Source: Eucommia ulmoides (taxonomy: Eukaryota > Streptophyta > Magnoliopsida > Garryales > Eucommiaceae). Taken from it: a stretch of DNA of 64,000 nt. A model generated the notes under the pieces. It saw only the letters and a program-made list of their open reading frames with translations, made no database searches and was not told the DNA's origin. The position numbers were made by a program, and so were the translations under genes. The DNA is taken from contig CM028339.1 in NCBI GenBank assembly GCA_016647705.1, positions 25,149,803 to 25,213,802 of the forward strand, in the 5' to 3' direction. Below are positions 1 to 10,533 of this stretch, one piece after another (position 1 is the first letter of the stretch; every line of letters begins with the position of its first letter).

Positions 1-720
1 TAGAATTGTGTTTTGACTTGTAAATTATTGTTTTTATAGAGTAGAACTTATCTCACCTCCTTTATTTTCGTCAAATCTTAACTGAACAACATTTTTAGAT
101 ATACTCAATCTTCAACATTTAAATCAATTATTTAAATGTTTGGGTCTTATTTGATCATGTCAGATCTCCCATATATATGTCCAGGTGCACTTCTTTTTAT
201 TGATGAAGATGGGCTTTACACATTTGAGTTAATCACATTACGTTTTCTTATATGGTTATTGGCTCACTCAAGTAAAGGCCATAACTGTTCACTTATTAAA
301 TGCGTTAGCCGGGATTGTGAGAAAAACACCCACATATTACATAAGACATAAAAGACTAAAACGGAATGAGAATGACATTAATCTTATATTTTGTAGAATT
401 TGTTTGTTATTTCAAATGCAATATATTTTGTAATATATAAAAAATGTAAATACAAAAATTAAAAAATTGTTGGAATTTTTTTTCTCAAATCATTAAAATA
501 TATGTTTGAGAACAAAATAATAATTTGTATATTTTTTTCATAAAATTTGTTTTTTTATCTAATATTTTTAGGAATTATAAAATAAAATTGAGAAGAAATG
601 CATAAATAATGGTCAGGATTTGAAATAGTCTATTTAGTGTAATAAATTACCAATTAAAAGCTTTAGAGGTTGAATTAAGATATTTAAAATAATAAGAACT
701 AATATTACCGTACTTCAAAC
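1..720. other. AT-rich intergenic DNA
   Basis: I see no gene here. The only ORF of note (136-351) has no recognisable motif, no family resemblance and no coding-like composition. The stretch is AT-rich with several poly-T runs (around 475-485 and 530-560). The distal promoter of the downstream Ole e 1-like gene probably lies here, but I cannot point to a specific element. Confidence 0.6.
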
Positions 721-897
721 TTCAGGGTTCCAAGTGTATTCTCTCTCTTTACTTTATCTCAGCCCGTGATAGCCACTGCTGCTTGCTGCCACCCTCTCCA
801 ATCGCCACATATTACATCCACCGACACACACACACACACAAGCTTCAGTCTCGCCTTATCTCCGCTAAATCAGAACACAAAGAAGGATTCTCCAGAA

Positions 898-3800
898 ATG
901 GCAATTCGATTGGTTTTGTGTTTTGCTCTGTTTGCGCTCCCCGCGCTTGTTAGCGCTCGCTATGTTGGTAACCCTTTGCTCGTGCGCGGCCGCGTCTACT
1001 GCGACACTTGCCGCTGCGGCTACGAGACCTCCGCCACCAAGTACCTCGCCGGTAAACACATCCCCCACTCTCTCACTCACTTTATCATCTCAACATCATT
1101 TTTTTTTCCAAGTAGCTTTCGATTTTGATTGAGATTTTGTTAGGATCTGAATTCCTATGTTGCTACCATTGATGGATCATTACACTTCTGTTTAGCATTT
1201 GGCTTCTTCTTGAACATGTTAAATGATGAGTGAAATTAGTTAATCTGTGTGGGTGACGCGCTGTTTTCTGTTACCAATTGAATTTCGGATCTGAATCGAT
1301 GCTCATAATACTTGGATCTCTTGGACCAATTTGGCTTATATATCAGATCCTGCGCGCAGACTAGTATATTTCTTATTGATGTGTCTCATTTCGTAAAAGA
1401 AACAAAGGTAAGTTCATTCTGAAGTTCAACTTAAGGATTTTAGCTGAAGATAAAAAATAAAAAATAAAATGATTATCACTTTTATATTAGGAAGGATCTA
1501 TTTGCATCTCCATATTTTTTGATTGGGGTTAATTTTTTTATCTTGTAATCACACTATTATTTGGGATTAGGGTAATAGGTTTATGGTTTTTGTTAGGCTT
1601 TGGGAGTTGTATCTACATTCACTTAGGTTGAGTTTGAACAGAAGTGTGTGAAAAATGAATCCATTCAACATTTGAAGGATTTACTATTGGAGTCCGGCTC
1701 CACTTTTGTGCTTGACTTATGCCGTGCTAAATCAAGCTGTCGTTAAATGCCTTTCTTTGACACACACACACACACAAAAAAAAAAAATTGTTGTCAAGCA
1801 GGCGATGTAGGCCTTTACTATTCATCGGTGGTATATCTTAACGGAATGGGTGACTACAGTTAAGAAAGCAAATTGGACAAGTGCCATATGTTAAGGTGGT
1901 GTTTGGTTAGTGTTTTTGCTTTTCTATTTCTACTTTCAATAAACAGAGATGAAAATTCTATTTCCGTTTTAGAGTATTCCAGAAATATAAACATAATTGG
2001 TAACAACCACAGTTCTGAAATTGTTTCTTTTAATTTATGATAATTGTATGGTTGCAACATTTGTTTCTTTTTTTCCTTTCTTTAAATATATGGTGGCCTA
2101 CAGAGTGGAGGTGGCCGGTGGGTTGATGGTTGATGGGGTGGTGGTGGCAGTTAGGTGGTGGTGGGAATAGTTTCGTGGGAGTGAAGAAGTGTCAATGTTT
2201 TTTAATTTGTTTTTTTCAAATTGTTAAGGAATTCATGAATTACTCCCAAATTATTCCCAAGATTTTGGGAACAGAAACGTATTTAGCAAATGTGTTTCGG
2301 TACATGAATTCCAAAATTTTGAGAGTGGGAACAAAAATCAGGGAACGGAAACAGTTGCCAAATGAGGCCTTAATGTTTGTGTTTTTTGTTTTTGTTCTTA
2401 GAAAACTTGAACGATCGCCATAGTTGAAGGATTTATTCAAAATTCACGGAGGATTTCCCCAAAAATCAACCAAAAACTGCGCTGCAAACGAAACTGCCTA
2501 GCAATAACCCGCGCATTGAGCAGGTGTTAATGCTACAGCCCGTGCAAAGCATGGGCGGGTGGTGGATCTACTGTTTCTAGATGCAAGTTTACCTGCCCCG
2601 CCCAATACCTGTTACCTACTTACCTTATTCAGCTCGCAACCCTCAGCCTCAGACCTCAGTTCCCTCATTCATTCGTAATGCAAGTTTACCTGCCCCGCCC
2701 AATACCTGTTACCTACTTACCTTATTCAGCTCGCAACCCTTAGCCTCAGACCTCAGTTCCCTCATTCATTCGTAATGCCGCGAATTCCCTCGCAAGTCAC
2801 AATGCCTAAAACCCTAATTCTGTTCACCCGTACATGTAAAACCTGCACCTGAGAATTAAAAGGAAAAATCTCCTTCGGATTTTGCCCGCACTTTTCACCG
2901 ACGAATATCTAGTCCCTAAGTTCGTGCTCTGAAGTGATCTGAAAATCTCTTTTGTCGAAGATTTGCTTCCAAATTAAGTTGACACTTTTGATCTTGTGCT
3001 TGGGATTTGCTGCAACTAGGGTGATTGATTCATCTGTTTATTGCTTTCTGAATAATTTAGTTTTACTGTATACTCGGTTTGAAGCTGACGGAGAGCCAAA
3101 TTAGGCTTATATTGTTGCCCGAATCTCCATTTACAGGGCTTTACTGATTTGAAGTTGCTTTCACTCTCACTCCGTGAAAAAAATAAAATGTATATTGCAA
3201 TTACGCAGGTATACATGTTGAAGTTATGAGTTCATAAAGGTGTACATCGAGGTAATTAAGGATATGTATGAAGGTATAGTTACTAGTGTTCGAATAGGAG
3301 AAGATACTTGTGCATTTCCTATTAATGTAGGCATACATCAAGGATTATCTTTAAATCGTTATCTCTTCATTCTAGTGATGGATGAACTCACAAACATTTT
3401 TAAGATGGAATACCTTGGAGTATATTGTTTGCGGACTACATAGTATTAGTTGACGAAAGTAGAATATGTCTTAATATTAAGTTAAAAAGATGGAGAGAAG
3501 TTTTAGAGTCTAAAGGTTTGAAGGTTAATTGAAGTAAGACGGAATACATGCATTGTAATTTTAGTAATACCTAGAGAGATGTTGATGCGATTAAAATTGG
3601 ATATGAGAAGGTGCCAAAAGTTGATCATTTTAGATATTTGGATTCAATGATTCAGAGTAATGGCAAAATCGAGGATGATATTACGTATAAAGTCAAGATA
3701 GGTTGGTTAAAGTAGAGGAGTACAGTTGGGGTGATTTGTGATCGTAGGATTCCGTTGAAACTTAAAGCAAAATTCTACAGAAACTACTATAAGACCAACG

Positions 3801-5114
3801 CTTTTATATGATTCAGAATGTTGGACGGTAAAAACGATATATGTCTAGAAAATTGGAGTAATAGAAATGAGGATGCTGAAGTGAATGAGTGAGAAGACGA
3901 GAATGAATAAAATCAAGAATGAAATTATTAAAGAGAATTTAGGAATAACATCCATAAAAAAGAAAATTAGAGAAAATCGTTTTATGATGGTTTGGGCATG
4001 TGTATGAAAGACCCATTGAAGTATTAATGAGAAAATGTGATTTAGTTCAAGTGCAAGGAATTACTAGAGAGAAAGGTAGATTTAAGAAGACGTTGGATGA
4101 TACTATTAGAATTGATTTAATGACATTAAACCTGACTGAGGGGATGACCCTTGATCGATCACTATAGCGTAAACGGATTCATGTTACCGATCCTACATAA
4201 ATGGGATAAAAGCTTAGTTGTTTATGTGTTCATAAAGGAGCTACGAATCTCTGCTTATGCATTTGTTAATGTGCGCGCATGCGTGGTATTGGTATCTATG
4301 TCATAGATTTTGAACTTAAGAGTGATTTTAATTCATTTCTGTTTTTTGCACTAATCCGATTTTGTTCTCTATGCATTTATGCTCATTAGTTCACGTTACT
4401 CAACCCACTCACATGTTTCATTTTCCAATTTTGTTTTGGTTCGCTGCTGGTCTACAAGATTCATTACGATTGTTGATGTTGTTTGCTTTTTGTCATTATC
4501 GTCGGATTAGACTTTTGGGCGGTCCATGGTTTAAACTTGCCAACCCGTCCCAACCCACACATTATTAGATGGTCTACGGTTTAAATTAGCCCAAACCGCA
4601 TGATATCGGTTTGGTCGGCGATTTTGGCCCAATCCGCCTTCTGCCCACCCCTCCTTGTGGCTTCCTTTTGCTCCCTTACTTGATGAGTGACATTTCACTA
4701 TTTGAAATTCTAACTGTCGTCCATTAACAAACAAACAAAATATCCAAAAATCTGTAAAATAAAAATTGAAAAATTTGGGTTTTTGCAGGTGCAAGGGTGA
4801 AGATGGAATGCAGAAACAGGGACACCAATCAAGTCACGTACTCCATCATAGGCACGACCGACTCGACCGGCACATACAACATATTGGTGACAGATGACCG
4901 CGGCGATGATGTCTGTGATGCTGTGCTAGTTCACAGCTCGGACCCCGAGTGTGCAATCCCTAACCAAGGGCGAGACCGGGCCCGCGTCATCCTCACCCGC
5001 CACAATGGCATGGTCTCTGACACCCGTTTCGTGAATGCTATGGGTTTCTTGAAGAATGAAGCTTTGGCTACTTGCACCCAAATCCTCAAGCAATACCAAG
5101 AAAGTGAGGAGTAA
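898..5114 (+). CDS. Ole e 1-like (pollen_Ole_e_1 family) secreted protein, two exons
   Basis: Spliced CDS: exon 1 is 898-1051 and exon 2 is 4789-5114. The donor GGTAAAC and acceptor TTTTGCAG join in phase 1 to complete a Gly codon. The product is 159 aa, the usual size for this family. Residues 1-20 are a hydrophobic signal peptide ending in VSA, so the protein should be secreted to the apoplast or cell wall. The mature part opens with the family signature VYCDTCRCGYET (33-44). Cysteines at 35, 38, 59, 94, 106 and 147 fit the conserved disulfide set, and C40 is extra. Members are small extracellular glycoprotein-like proteins, some abundant in pollen; the molecular role is poorly known. The start is the first ATG before the signal peptide and lies after a CT-rich, CA-rich leader. 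The 3.7-kb intron is swollen by three repeats (1895-2369, 2581-2774, 3241-4227). No lesion is visible, so the gene is probably functional. Confidence 0.93.
1895..2369. mobile_element. MITE in intron 1 (Tourist/Harbinger-like)
   Basis: A 475-bp element with no coding capacity. Imperfect terminal inverted repeats: the left end reads GGTGGTGTTTGGTTAG and the right end is the complement of GGCCTCATTTGGCAAC. It is flanked by TTAA on both sides (1891-1894 and 2370-2373), which suits a PIF/Harbinger-type TWA or a TTAA duplication. The interior is rich in GGGAACAGAAACA-type words that recur at 21.2, 23.1 and 37.0-37.7 kb, so it belongs to a dispersed family in this window. It probably predates little selection, because it lies well inside the intron. 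Confidence 0.6.
2581..2774. repeat. 97-bp tandem duplication in intron 1
   Basis: Two head-to-tail 97-bp units (2581-2677 and 2678-2774) that I read as identical except for one C/T difference. Each starts ATGCAAGTTTACC and ends CATTCATTCGTA. The near identity suggests a recent duplication. A third start of the unit (ATGC) follows at 2775 and then diverges. Confidence 0.92.
3241..4227 (+). mobile_element. 5'-truncated RTE-type non-LTR retrotransposon in intron 1
   Basis: An 11-bp perfect target-site duplication, GTTCATAAAGG, flanks the element (3230-3240 and 4228-4238). The left part encodes a decayed RT segment (3240-3443) with the plant RTE wording IKDMYEGIVTSVRIGED and a following HQGLSL palm region. 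The FADD box is damaged (it reads FADY after a frameshift near 3420). Further 3' the words LKRWREVLESKGLK and TEYMHC match the RTE C-terminal part. The 3' end (CCTACATAAATGGGATAAAAGCTTAGTTG) resembles RTE tails. Endonuclease and the N-terminal RT are missing, so it is dead. Confidence 0.85.
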
Positions 5115-5375
5115 AGTTTACTAGGTTTCATTCTTGAATAATGATGTTAGATTTGATTTTCGTGTGATGGATGCCTCTGGCTATTCTTTATCTAATATTT
5201 ATCGTGAGTGGTGCTTTTGAATGAGGGAAGTGGTTTTACTTTGTTGTGGATTTTACTAATACGTCCTTATTTGATAGCGTCTATCTGGAACAAAATTCAA
5301 ATACGTAATGCCGATATGCATGTTGCATGTGAAATACGTAAGATAACGGGAATATAGTAAATTTCAAAAGATGAG
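5115..5375. other. 3' flank of the Ole e 1-like gene
   Basis: Probable 3' UTR and terminator region of the upstream gene. It is T-rich, with AATAATGATG-like poly(A) signal candidates near 5138-5150. No ORF or repeat is apparent before the LINE target site at 5376. Confidence 0.5.
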
Positions 5376-5391
5376 GATATAGGTATGATTT
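5376..5391. repeat. Target-site duplication, 3' side of LINE
   Basis: GATATAGGTATGATTT, matched at 14 of 16 positions by GATATAGGTACGACTT at 8630-8645. The two mismatches are C/T transitions. Together they bracket the minus-strand LINE and fix its ends. Confidence 0.85.
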
Positions 5392-5458
5392 TATTTTTTT
5401 ATTTTATTTTATTTTTTTGAAAAACGGCCAGTAGGGCATATTATTGAAAAAAGAAGGA

Positions 5459-6367
5459 TTACAACCTGAGACGAGGAAGTCCCTGACGATTTTCCCGTAA
5501 GAACGAATTAACAGAAAAAGGTAAGGAACTCTCGGAATTAAAGAAAATAACACTATTAGTGGTGACATTGGCTAGACAGTCCGCAACAAAGTAACATTCA
5601 CGATAATTGTGAGAAATGGAAATATCAAAGGATGAAAGGAAAAATTTAATGGTATTCCAAAGAGTCGACACCGATCAAATTGGACAATCTTTTTTGGTAG
5701 CTTGCACGAGTGCTAGCGAATCACTTTTTACAAGAAGCGGATGGAAACTCAAAAGGAGAGTCATTTGGATCCCAATGAATAAACTGTGTAACTCTGCAAT
5801 AAAACTCGAATGAACCGAAAGAGGAGAAGAGAACGCAAAAAACATCTTACCTTTGTGATCTCGAATAACCTCATCACAAGAAGCATGCAAACTAGATCTT
5901 TTGAGAGCCCCATCTACATTAAGCTTGAAGTAACCTTCTGGAGGACGAGTCCAAACGCAAGTTACCGGACGACGAATTTGGATTGATCTCAAAGGACAAC
6001 CCAACAACGAAAGAGAATGGATCCCAAAAGTAGAAGTAGCAATTTTAGCCGGAACCCGAAGATTAAGAGCAGAGATCCAAGACCTCACTTTGAACACGAC
6101 CCAACCATGCGACATTGTCACCTTGTCATGAATAGCTATATTTTGACTTAACCAAATCTCCCAGCAGATAAAAGATGGGACCAACACTCCCAGATTATGG
6201 AACTGAGAACCACTTCTCAACCTAGCCCACCAAAGAGTGTGCCTATGTAACAGCGGTTGACCAAGCAAGGAATATGAAAAAAGGCACTGAAAGTATGCCA
6301 AATTTTGGTCGCCATCTCGCTTTCCACAAAAAGATGCTACAAAGTTTCTTGTGCTCGGGTCATACAA
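5459..6367 (-). pseudogene. LINE C-terminal RNase H domain, frameshifted
   Basis: Two minus-strand segments in different frames (6367-5675, then 5671-5459). The first carries a reduced zf-RVT-like region followed by FKLNVDGALKRSS, the first acidic strand of RNase H, then IAELHSLFIGI with the catalytic Glu and KSDSLALVQA with the next Asp. The second continues with HNYRECYFVADCLAN, equivalent to the H-rich REGN..AD-LA end of plant L1 RNase H. A frameshift near 5673 separates them. RNase H in plant L1 elements removes the RNA strand during target-primed reverse transcription. This copy is dead. Confidence 0.85.
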
Positions 6368-6483
6368 CAGCTATAATCATAGGCAAGATTGACGCCCATC
6401 TTCATCAACACCAAGTCCATTGTCACACGATTTTGCATAAGTTTCCATAAAAATATTTTGATTTTTAAAGGAAGCTTATGACC

Positions 6484-8625
6484 TCATAACACCGAGAGAA
6501 GAGATCCCAAAGAACCCCCAACAATATCGTCTCCCACTATCGCACGCCACGCCGATTTAATAGAAAAATCACCAATCTTGTTCGGCAGCCAGACAAGCCG
6601 ATCAGATTCTGACGAACACATCGGGAGAGAATTACGTAAAAAATCCTGCAGCTCGGGCTCAAGATCAGACAACAACGCTTTCTCACCCTGCATGTAATCA
6701 TGAACAGAATAAAGACAATCAGTTTGAAAAAGATATGTAGCAAGAATCCCAAGACCCCAATCATCATGCCAAAAACTCGTCGACAAGCCGTCACCGATTT
6801 TCCATCTAGACATCCTTAGAAAAGACTCCTTAGTTGCTATCACATCTTTCCAAATTTTTGAATTACCAGGATGGTCTTTCCAAAGAGAAACAGAGAGGTC
6901 TTTCGTATATTTAGCACGCATAAACTTACACCACAATGAATCGCCATTTAGTAAGGACCAAATATGCTTTAAAGAGAAAGCAAGTTTCATGTCACTAAGC
7001 TTCCTCAAACCAAGCCCTCCTCCCTTGATTTCTCGACAAATTTTATCCCATGAGATCTAATGCTTTCGGTTGCCATGATCTTTCTGCCCCCAAAAGAAAT
7101 TAGCAAAGTGCCATTCCAACTCATCAAGAACACTATTATGAACGCAAGTCGAAGCTAATAAATGTAAAGGAAAAGAAGAGAGCACATGTTTCAGAAGGAT
7201 AAGTTTACCCCATCTCGATAAAAGTTTTGATTTCCACCCCTCAATTTTATTCGATACCTTAGTAAATAAAGTGCCGAAATCTCTTGCTTTGAGATGACTG
7301 TATGCTAATGGCACACCAAGATAGATGCAAGGTAAAGAACCTTGATGAAAACCCATGACATTATGAATAACAATCTTGCACACAATAGGGCAATTAGTAT
7401 GCAAAAAGAAATTACTCTTGGACGAACTAATTAGCTGACCCGAAGCACTTTGGTAATCTTCTAAAACCCTCATAAGATTTCTCATACTACGCGACCCACA
7501 ATTACAGAAGATTAGAGTATCATTAGCAAACATTAAATGAGAGATTAACGGGTAATCTCTTCTCGTCACAAAATGTTGAACTCTACCAACCTCCATAGCT
7601 TTATAGATACTCCTACTAAAAACTTCCTAAGCAAGAATAAAAAGAAGGGGGGATATTGGATCCCCTTGTCTGAGGCCTCTCGACGCCTGAAACCAACCCT
7701 TATATACCCCTTGAAAAACAACCGAATATGAGGGAGATTGGAAACAGTTACTAACCGCTTTGATAAAGGCTGAACCAAAACCATATTTCTTAAGAACCTC
7801 CACTAAGAAGAACCAATCTAACTGGTCATACGCCTTCATCATGTCGAGCTTGATCATCACATTACGACCTCACACATTTTTGCCCAAATCCTTGATTAGT
7901 TCTTGTGCCAACCCAATTGCTTCTGAGATAGAACGACCTTTTATAAAGCCGTGTTGTTGATTTGAAATTAAGTTGGGGAGAAGATTGGCCATACGAATTG
8001 ACAATGCCTTCGAGAATATTTTGTAGCAAGTATTGCATAGACTGATTAACCTAAAATCTTTAAGAGAATTTGGTTGAGTCTTTTTCGGAATAAGCACCAA
8101 GAGAGTGCTAGAAAAGGATTGTGGTAGCTTCTCACCCAATAGAAGATTATTTTCCGCTTCAAGAATATCCCACTTGACAATATCCCAAATAGCTTGGAAG
8201 AAACTAGAAGAAAAAGAATCCAATCCCGACGCCCCATCAACCGGAATTAGCCAAAGAGCAGTCTTGATCTCCTCTAACTCAAAAGGTTGCATTAACATCG
8301 AATTATTTGCTACTGTAACCACCAAAGGAATATCCATAAAAGTGGATTCAGAAAACGAGACATGTTCAACACTATATAGATTGGAGAAATATTCCACTGC
8401 TGCTGCATGAAAAGTATCTGGGTTTGCCAAGGAGGAGCCATTCTCATGACGAATTTCAAAAAGACACAATTGCGTATTTTTCATCTTAATAGAAGCGTGG
8501 AAGAACTTGGAGTTACTATCACCCTTCGCAAGCCAATGTTCTCGAGATTTTTGCTTCCAAAAAATCTCTTCCTTCAAAAGACAATCATTATAAGCGGTTG
8601 TAGATTTAGCCAATGAATCAGCCAC
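6484..8625 (-). pseudogene. LINE reverse transcriptase, one frame with three stops
   Basis: The pieces 8625-7870, 7860-7627, 7596-7057 and 7008-6484 all lie in the same minus-strand frame, so this stretch was one RT reading frame broken only by nonsense codons. Visible motifs: LIPKKTQPNSLKDFRLISLCN and FIKGRSISEA (fingers), KLDMMKAYDQLDW (first catalytic Asp), LRQGDPISPLLF, and the catalytic box reading FANDT. The second Asp of FADD is replaced by Asn, which would itself abolish polymerisation. The segment 7008-6484 is the post-RT region with SLWKDHPGNSKIWKDV and WKIGDGLSTSFWHDDW, ending before the zinc-binding cysteines. Not functional. Confidence 0.92.
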
Positions 8626-8645
8626 AGAAGATATAGGTACGACTT

Positions 8646-9033
8646 AGATGTGGTAATATATTATTATTATTAGTTATGTTTATCATAGAGAGAATATGTT
8701 GAACATATTATGTCTCAAGGGAATGATGGACATAATAAATGAAAGAAAAAGATGTCGACCCTGGTGTGCCATTACAAGGATTGAGAGGGTACATGTTTTA
8801 TATTCATACTCTTTGCGATCTAACACTTTCCAACGTACTTATTATATTGTGACACTGTTTTATTGTCACATAAAGCAAGGCTGATTGTGGTGTTTCTATT
8901 TTGCACGTCATGAGGTCACTGACCAAAGAGTGCCAATCAAATTCACATATGAGCTTGGATGAATTCAGACAAGAAATTAAGAAGTCGATTCATCCATGAC
9001 ATCTTGAATGATCCCATTAGGTTATTGTCTTAC
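8646..9033. other. Spacer between LINE and copia element
   Basis: No supported gene. This DNA resumes at 15366 on the far side of the copia element (TSD CTTAC). The joined sequence has coding-like phrases but no family I recognise. Confidence 0.5.
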
Positions 9034-9979
9034 TGTTGTAGCAGAAAATAAATAAAGAACGAGTTTACCAAAATTTCTTGGGATGAGTCGCGGACTAGGT
9101 TGCTCTCTTTAAGACGTTTCGTGGCTCTGCCCAAGAACGTGCAAGCAGTGTATTAGCCCCGTCGTCCCCAGGATAAAACAGCCCAGAATTCTTCTCTGTC
9201 TAGGACGTTATTTGCACTGTAGAAGTCCCGAAAACCAAACACCCCCACACACTGTTCGCAAAACGAACTAATTGCTCGGAAACCAAAATCGAACTGAAGA
9301 AACAGTACCGGAACAGATCGGAACAATTCTGGAAGAATAAAACAGTGGAAACTGAAACTGTTTCAGAACAGTTCGGAACAGAAACAGAAGAGAACCAAAA
9401 ACAGAAGCAGAACACTGTTTTTTCGTTCTTAAAACTGAGGAAAAAAGCTTGTATTTATAGGAAAAAAAAAAAACTAAACCTTTTGAATTTTTTGAAACCG
9501 AAATTAATAAATAAAAAAAAACGTTTAAATACTTTAATTATTATTTTAAAAACGCTTAAATGTTTTGATTTAAAACGTTATTTTTTATTTTATTTTAATG
9601 GTTCAAATTATTATTCAAACGTTTTAATATATATATATATTTTTTAATTAAACTGTTTTAAGAAAAAATATTTTAAATAAATTTTTTCTAAAAAGTAAAT
9701 AAGTGCCACCTCATCACACGCGTGACTCGACTCGACTCGGCCGGCCGGACGGTGGTGGCGGCGTGTGCGCGTGTGTGGTAAACCGGTAGGGATGTAACTC
9801 CTCTCCCCTCCACAAAATGTGGATACCCCTTGGGGCACACCCCAAGTGTCTCACATACCCCTAGATATCCACATTAATTTCACCTCTCCCAACCAATGTG
9901 GGATAAAAGGGTTAGAGGAAATTTCACATTTGGCACTTTCTATTCTAAAAATTTTAATTAAAATTCATTTATTTCAACA
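9034..9979 (-). repeat. 3' LTR of the copia element
   Basis: 946 bp, aligned throughout with 14443-15360. It differs by scattered substitutions and small indels, including an extra ~11-bp segment near 9318 and an extra segment near 9690. A minus-strand TATA box, TATAAATA, lies at 9452-9459. GC-rich tandem GACTC repeats lie near 9722-9740. Confidence 0.95.
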
Positions 9980-9992
9980 ATCCCCCACTTGA
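9980..9992 (-). other. Polypurine tract of the copia element
   Basis: On the minus strand CAAGTGGGGGAT ends exactly at the first base of the 3' LTR. This is the expected place and composition for the plus-strand DNA primer. Confidence 0.8.
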
Positions 9993-10533
9993 GTTTTTAA
10001 AAATAATTTTTTTATCGAGCAGTATAATTCAATATAAGATTGTGCATAAGAAAAGGTGTCTATCGACTTGAACCTTTACATAGTGAAGATGCTTTAGATT
10101 ATACTAGAGTAACTCGTAGTTTTGAACTCTATCTCTAACAACATCATACACACAACCCTATCATGGTGTAGTCTAAAAGCCCGTGCTTTACGGTCATGCA
10201 CGTGTATCCCAGTATAGTGAATGTTCTAGAGAATTTTGCCCAAATTTTCATGGGAAGCGGCCACACTTCCACATTCACATAGGTGAATCTATCAAGAGTA
10301 CTCTTGTAGCTAGGTACTCTACTCCAAAATAGAGTATAGATCTCATTAAGAGTTAATAAAAACTCAACCTTCTATCGCTTAAAGATATCATGTTTCAAAC
10401 AACACATTTATGAAATAGAACTCAAATTTATAGCAGGATTTTTCTCATATCACTTCCTGAGTTGTTATTACCCTTTGAACCTATTTCTTGGGATCTCCAG
10501 TCTATAGGTTGGGTTTCCCTCACAAGTGACTCG

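Larger units (their letters stand above)
5392..8629 (-). mobile_element. 5'-truncated L1-type LINE with RNase H
   Basis: About 3.2 kb on the minus strand. The poly(A) tail appears as the T-rich run at 5392-5417, and a 16-bp TSD flanks both ends. The endonuclease domain is absent because the element starts just upstream of RT. Order in the minus direction: linker with REHWLAKGDSNSKFFH, RT, thumb/zinc-binding region, RNase H. This is the plant L1 layout. A second, shorter copy of the same 3' end lies at 25284-25625. Confidence 0.93.

Noticed and set aside
136-351. 71-codon ORF upstream of the first gene
   Set aside because: No motif, no coding-like composition, no promoter or family similarity that I can recognise.
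2530-2580. Helitron-like 3' end (hairpin GCCCGTGCAAAGCATGGGC followed by CTAG)
   Set aside because: The stem has a mismatch, the CTAG is about 20 bases away rather than 10-12, the next base is A rather than T, and no 5' TC end was found.
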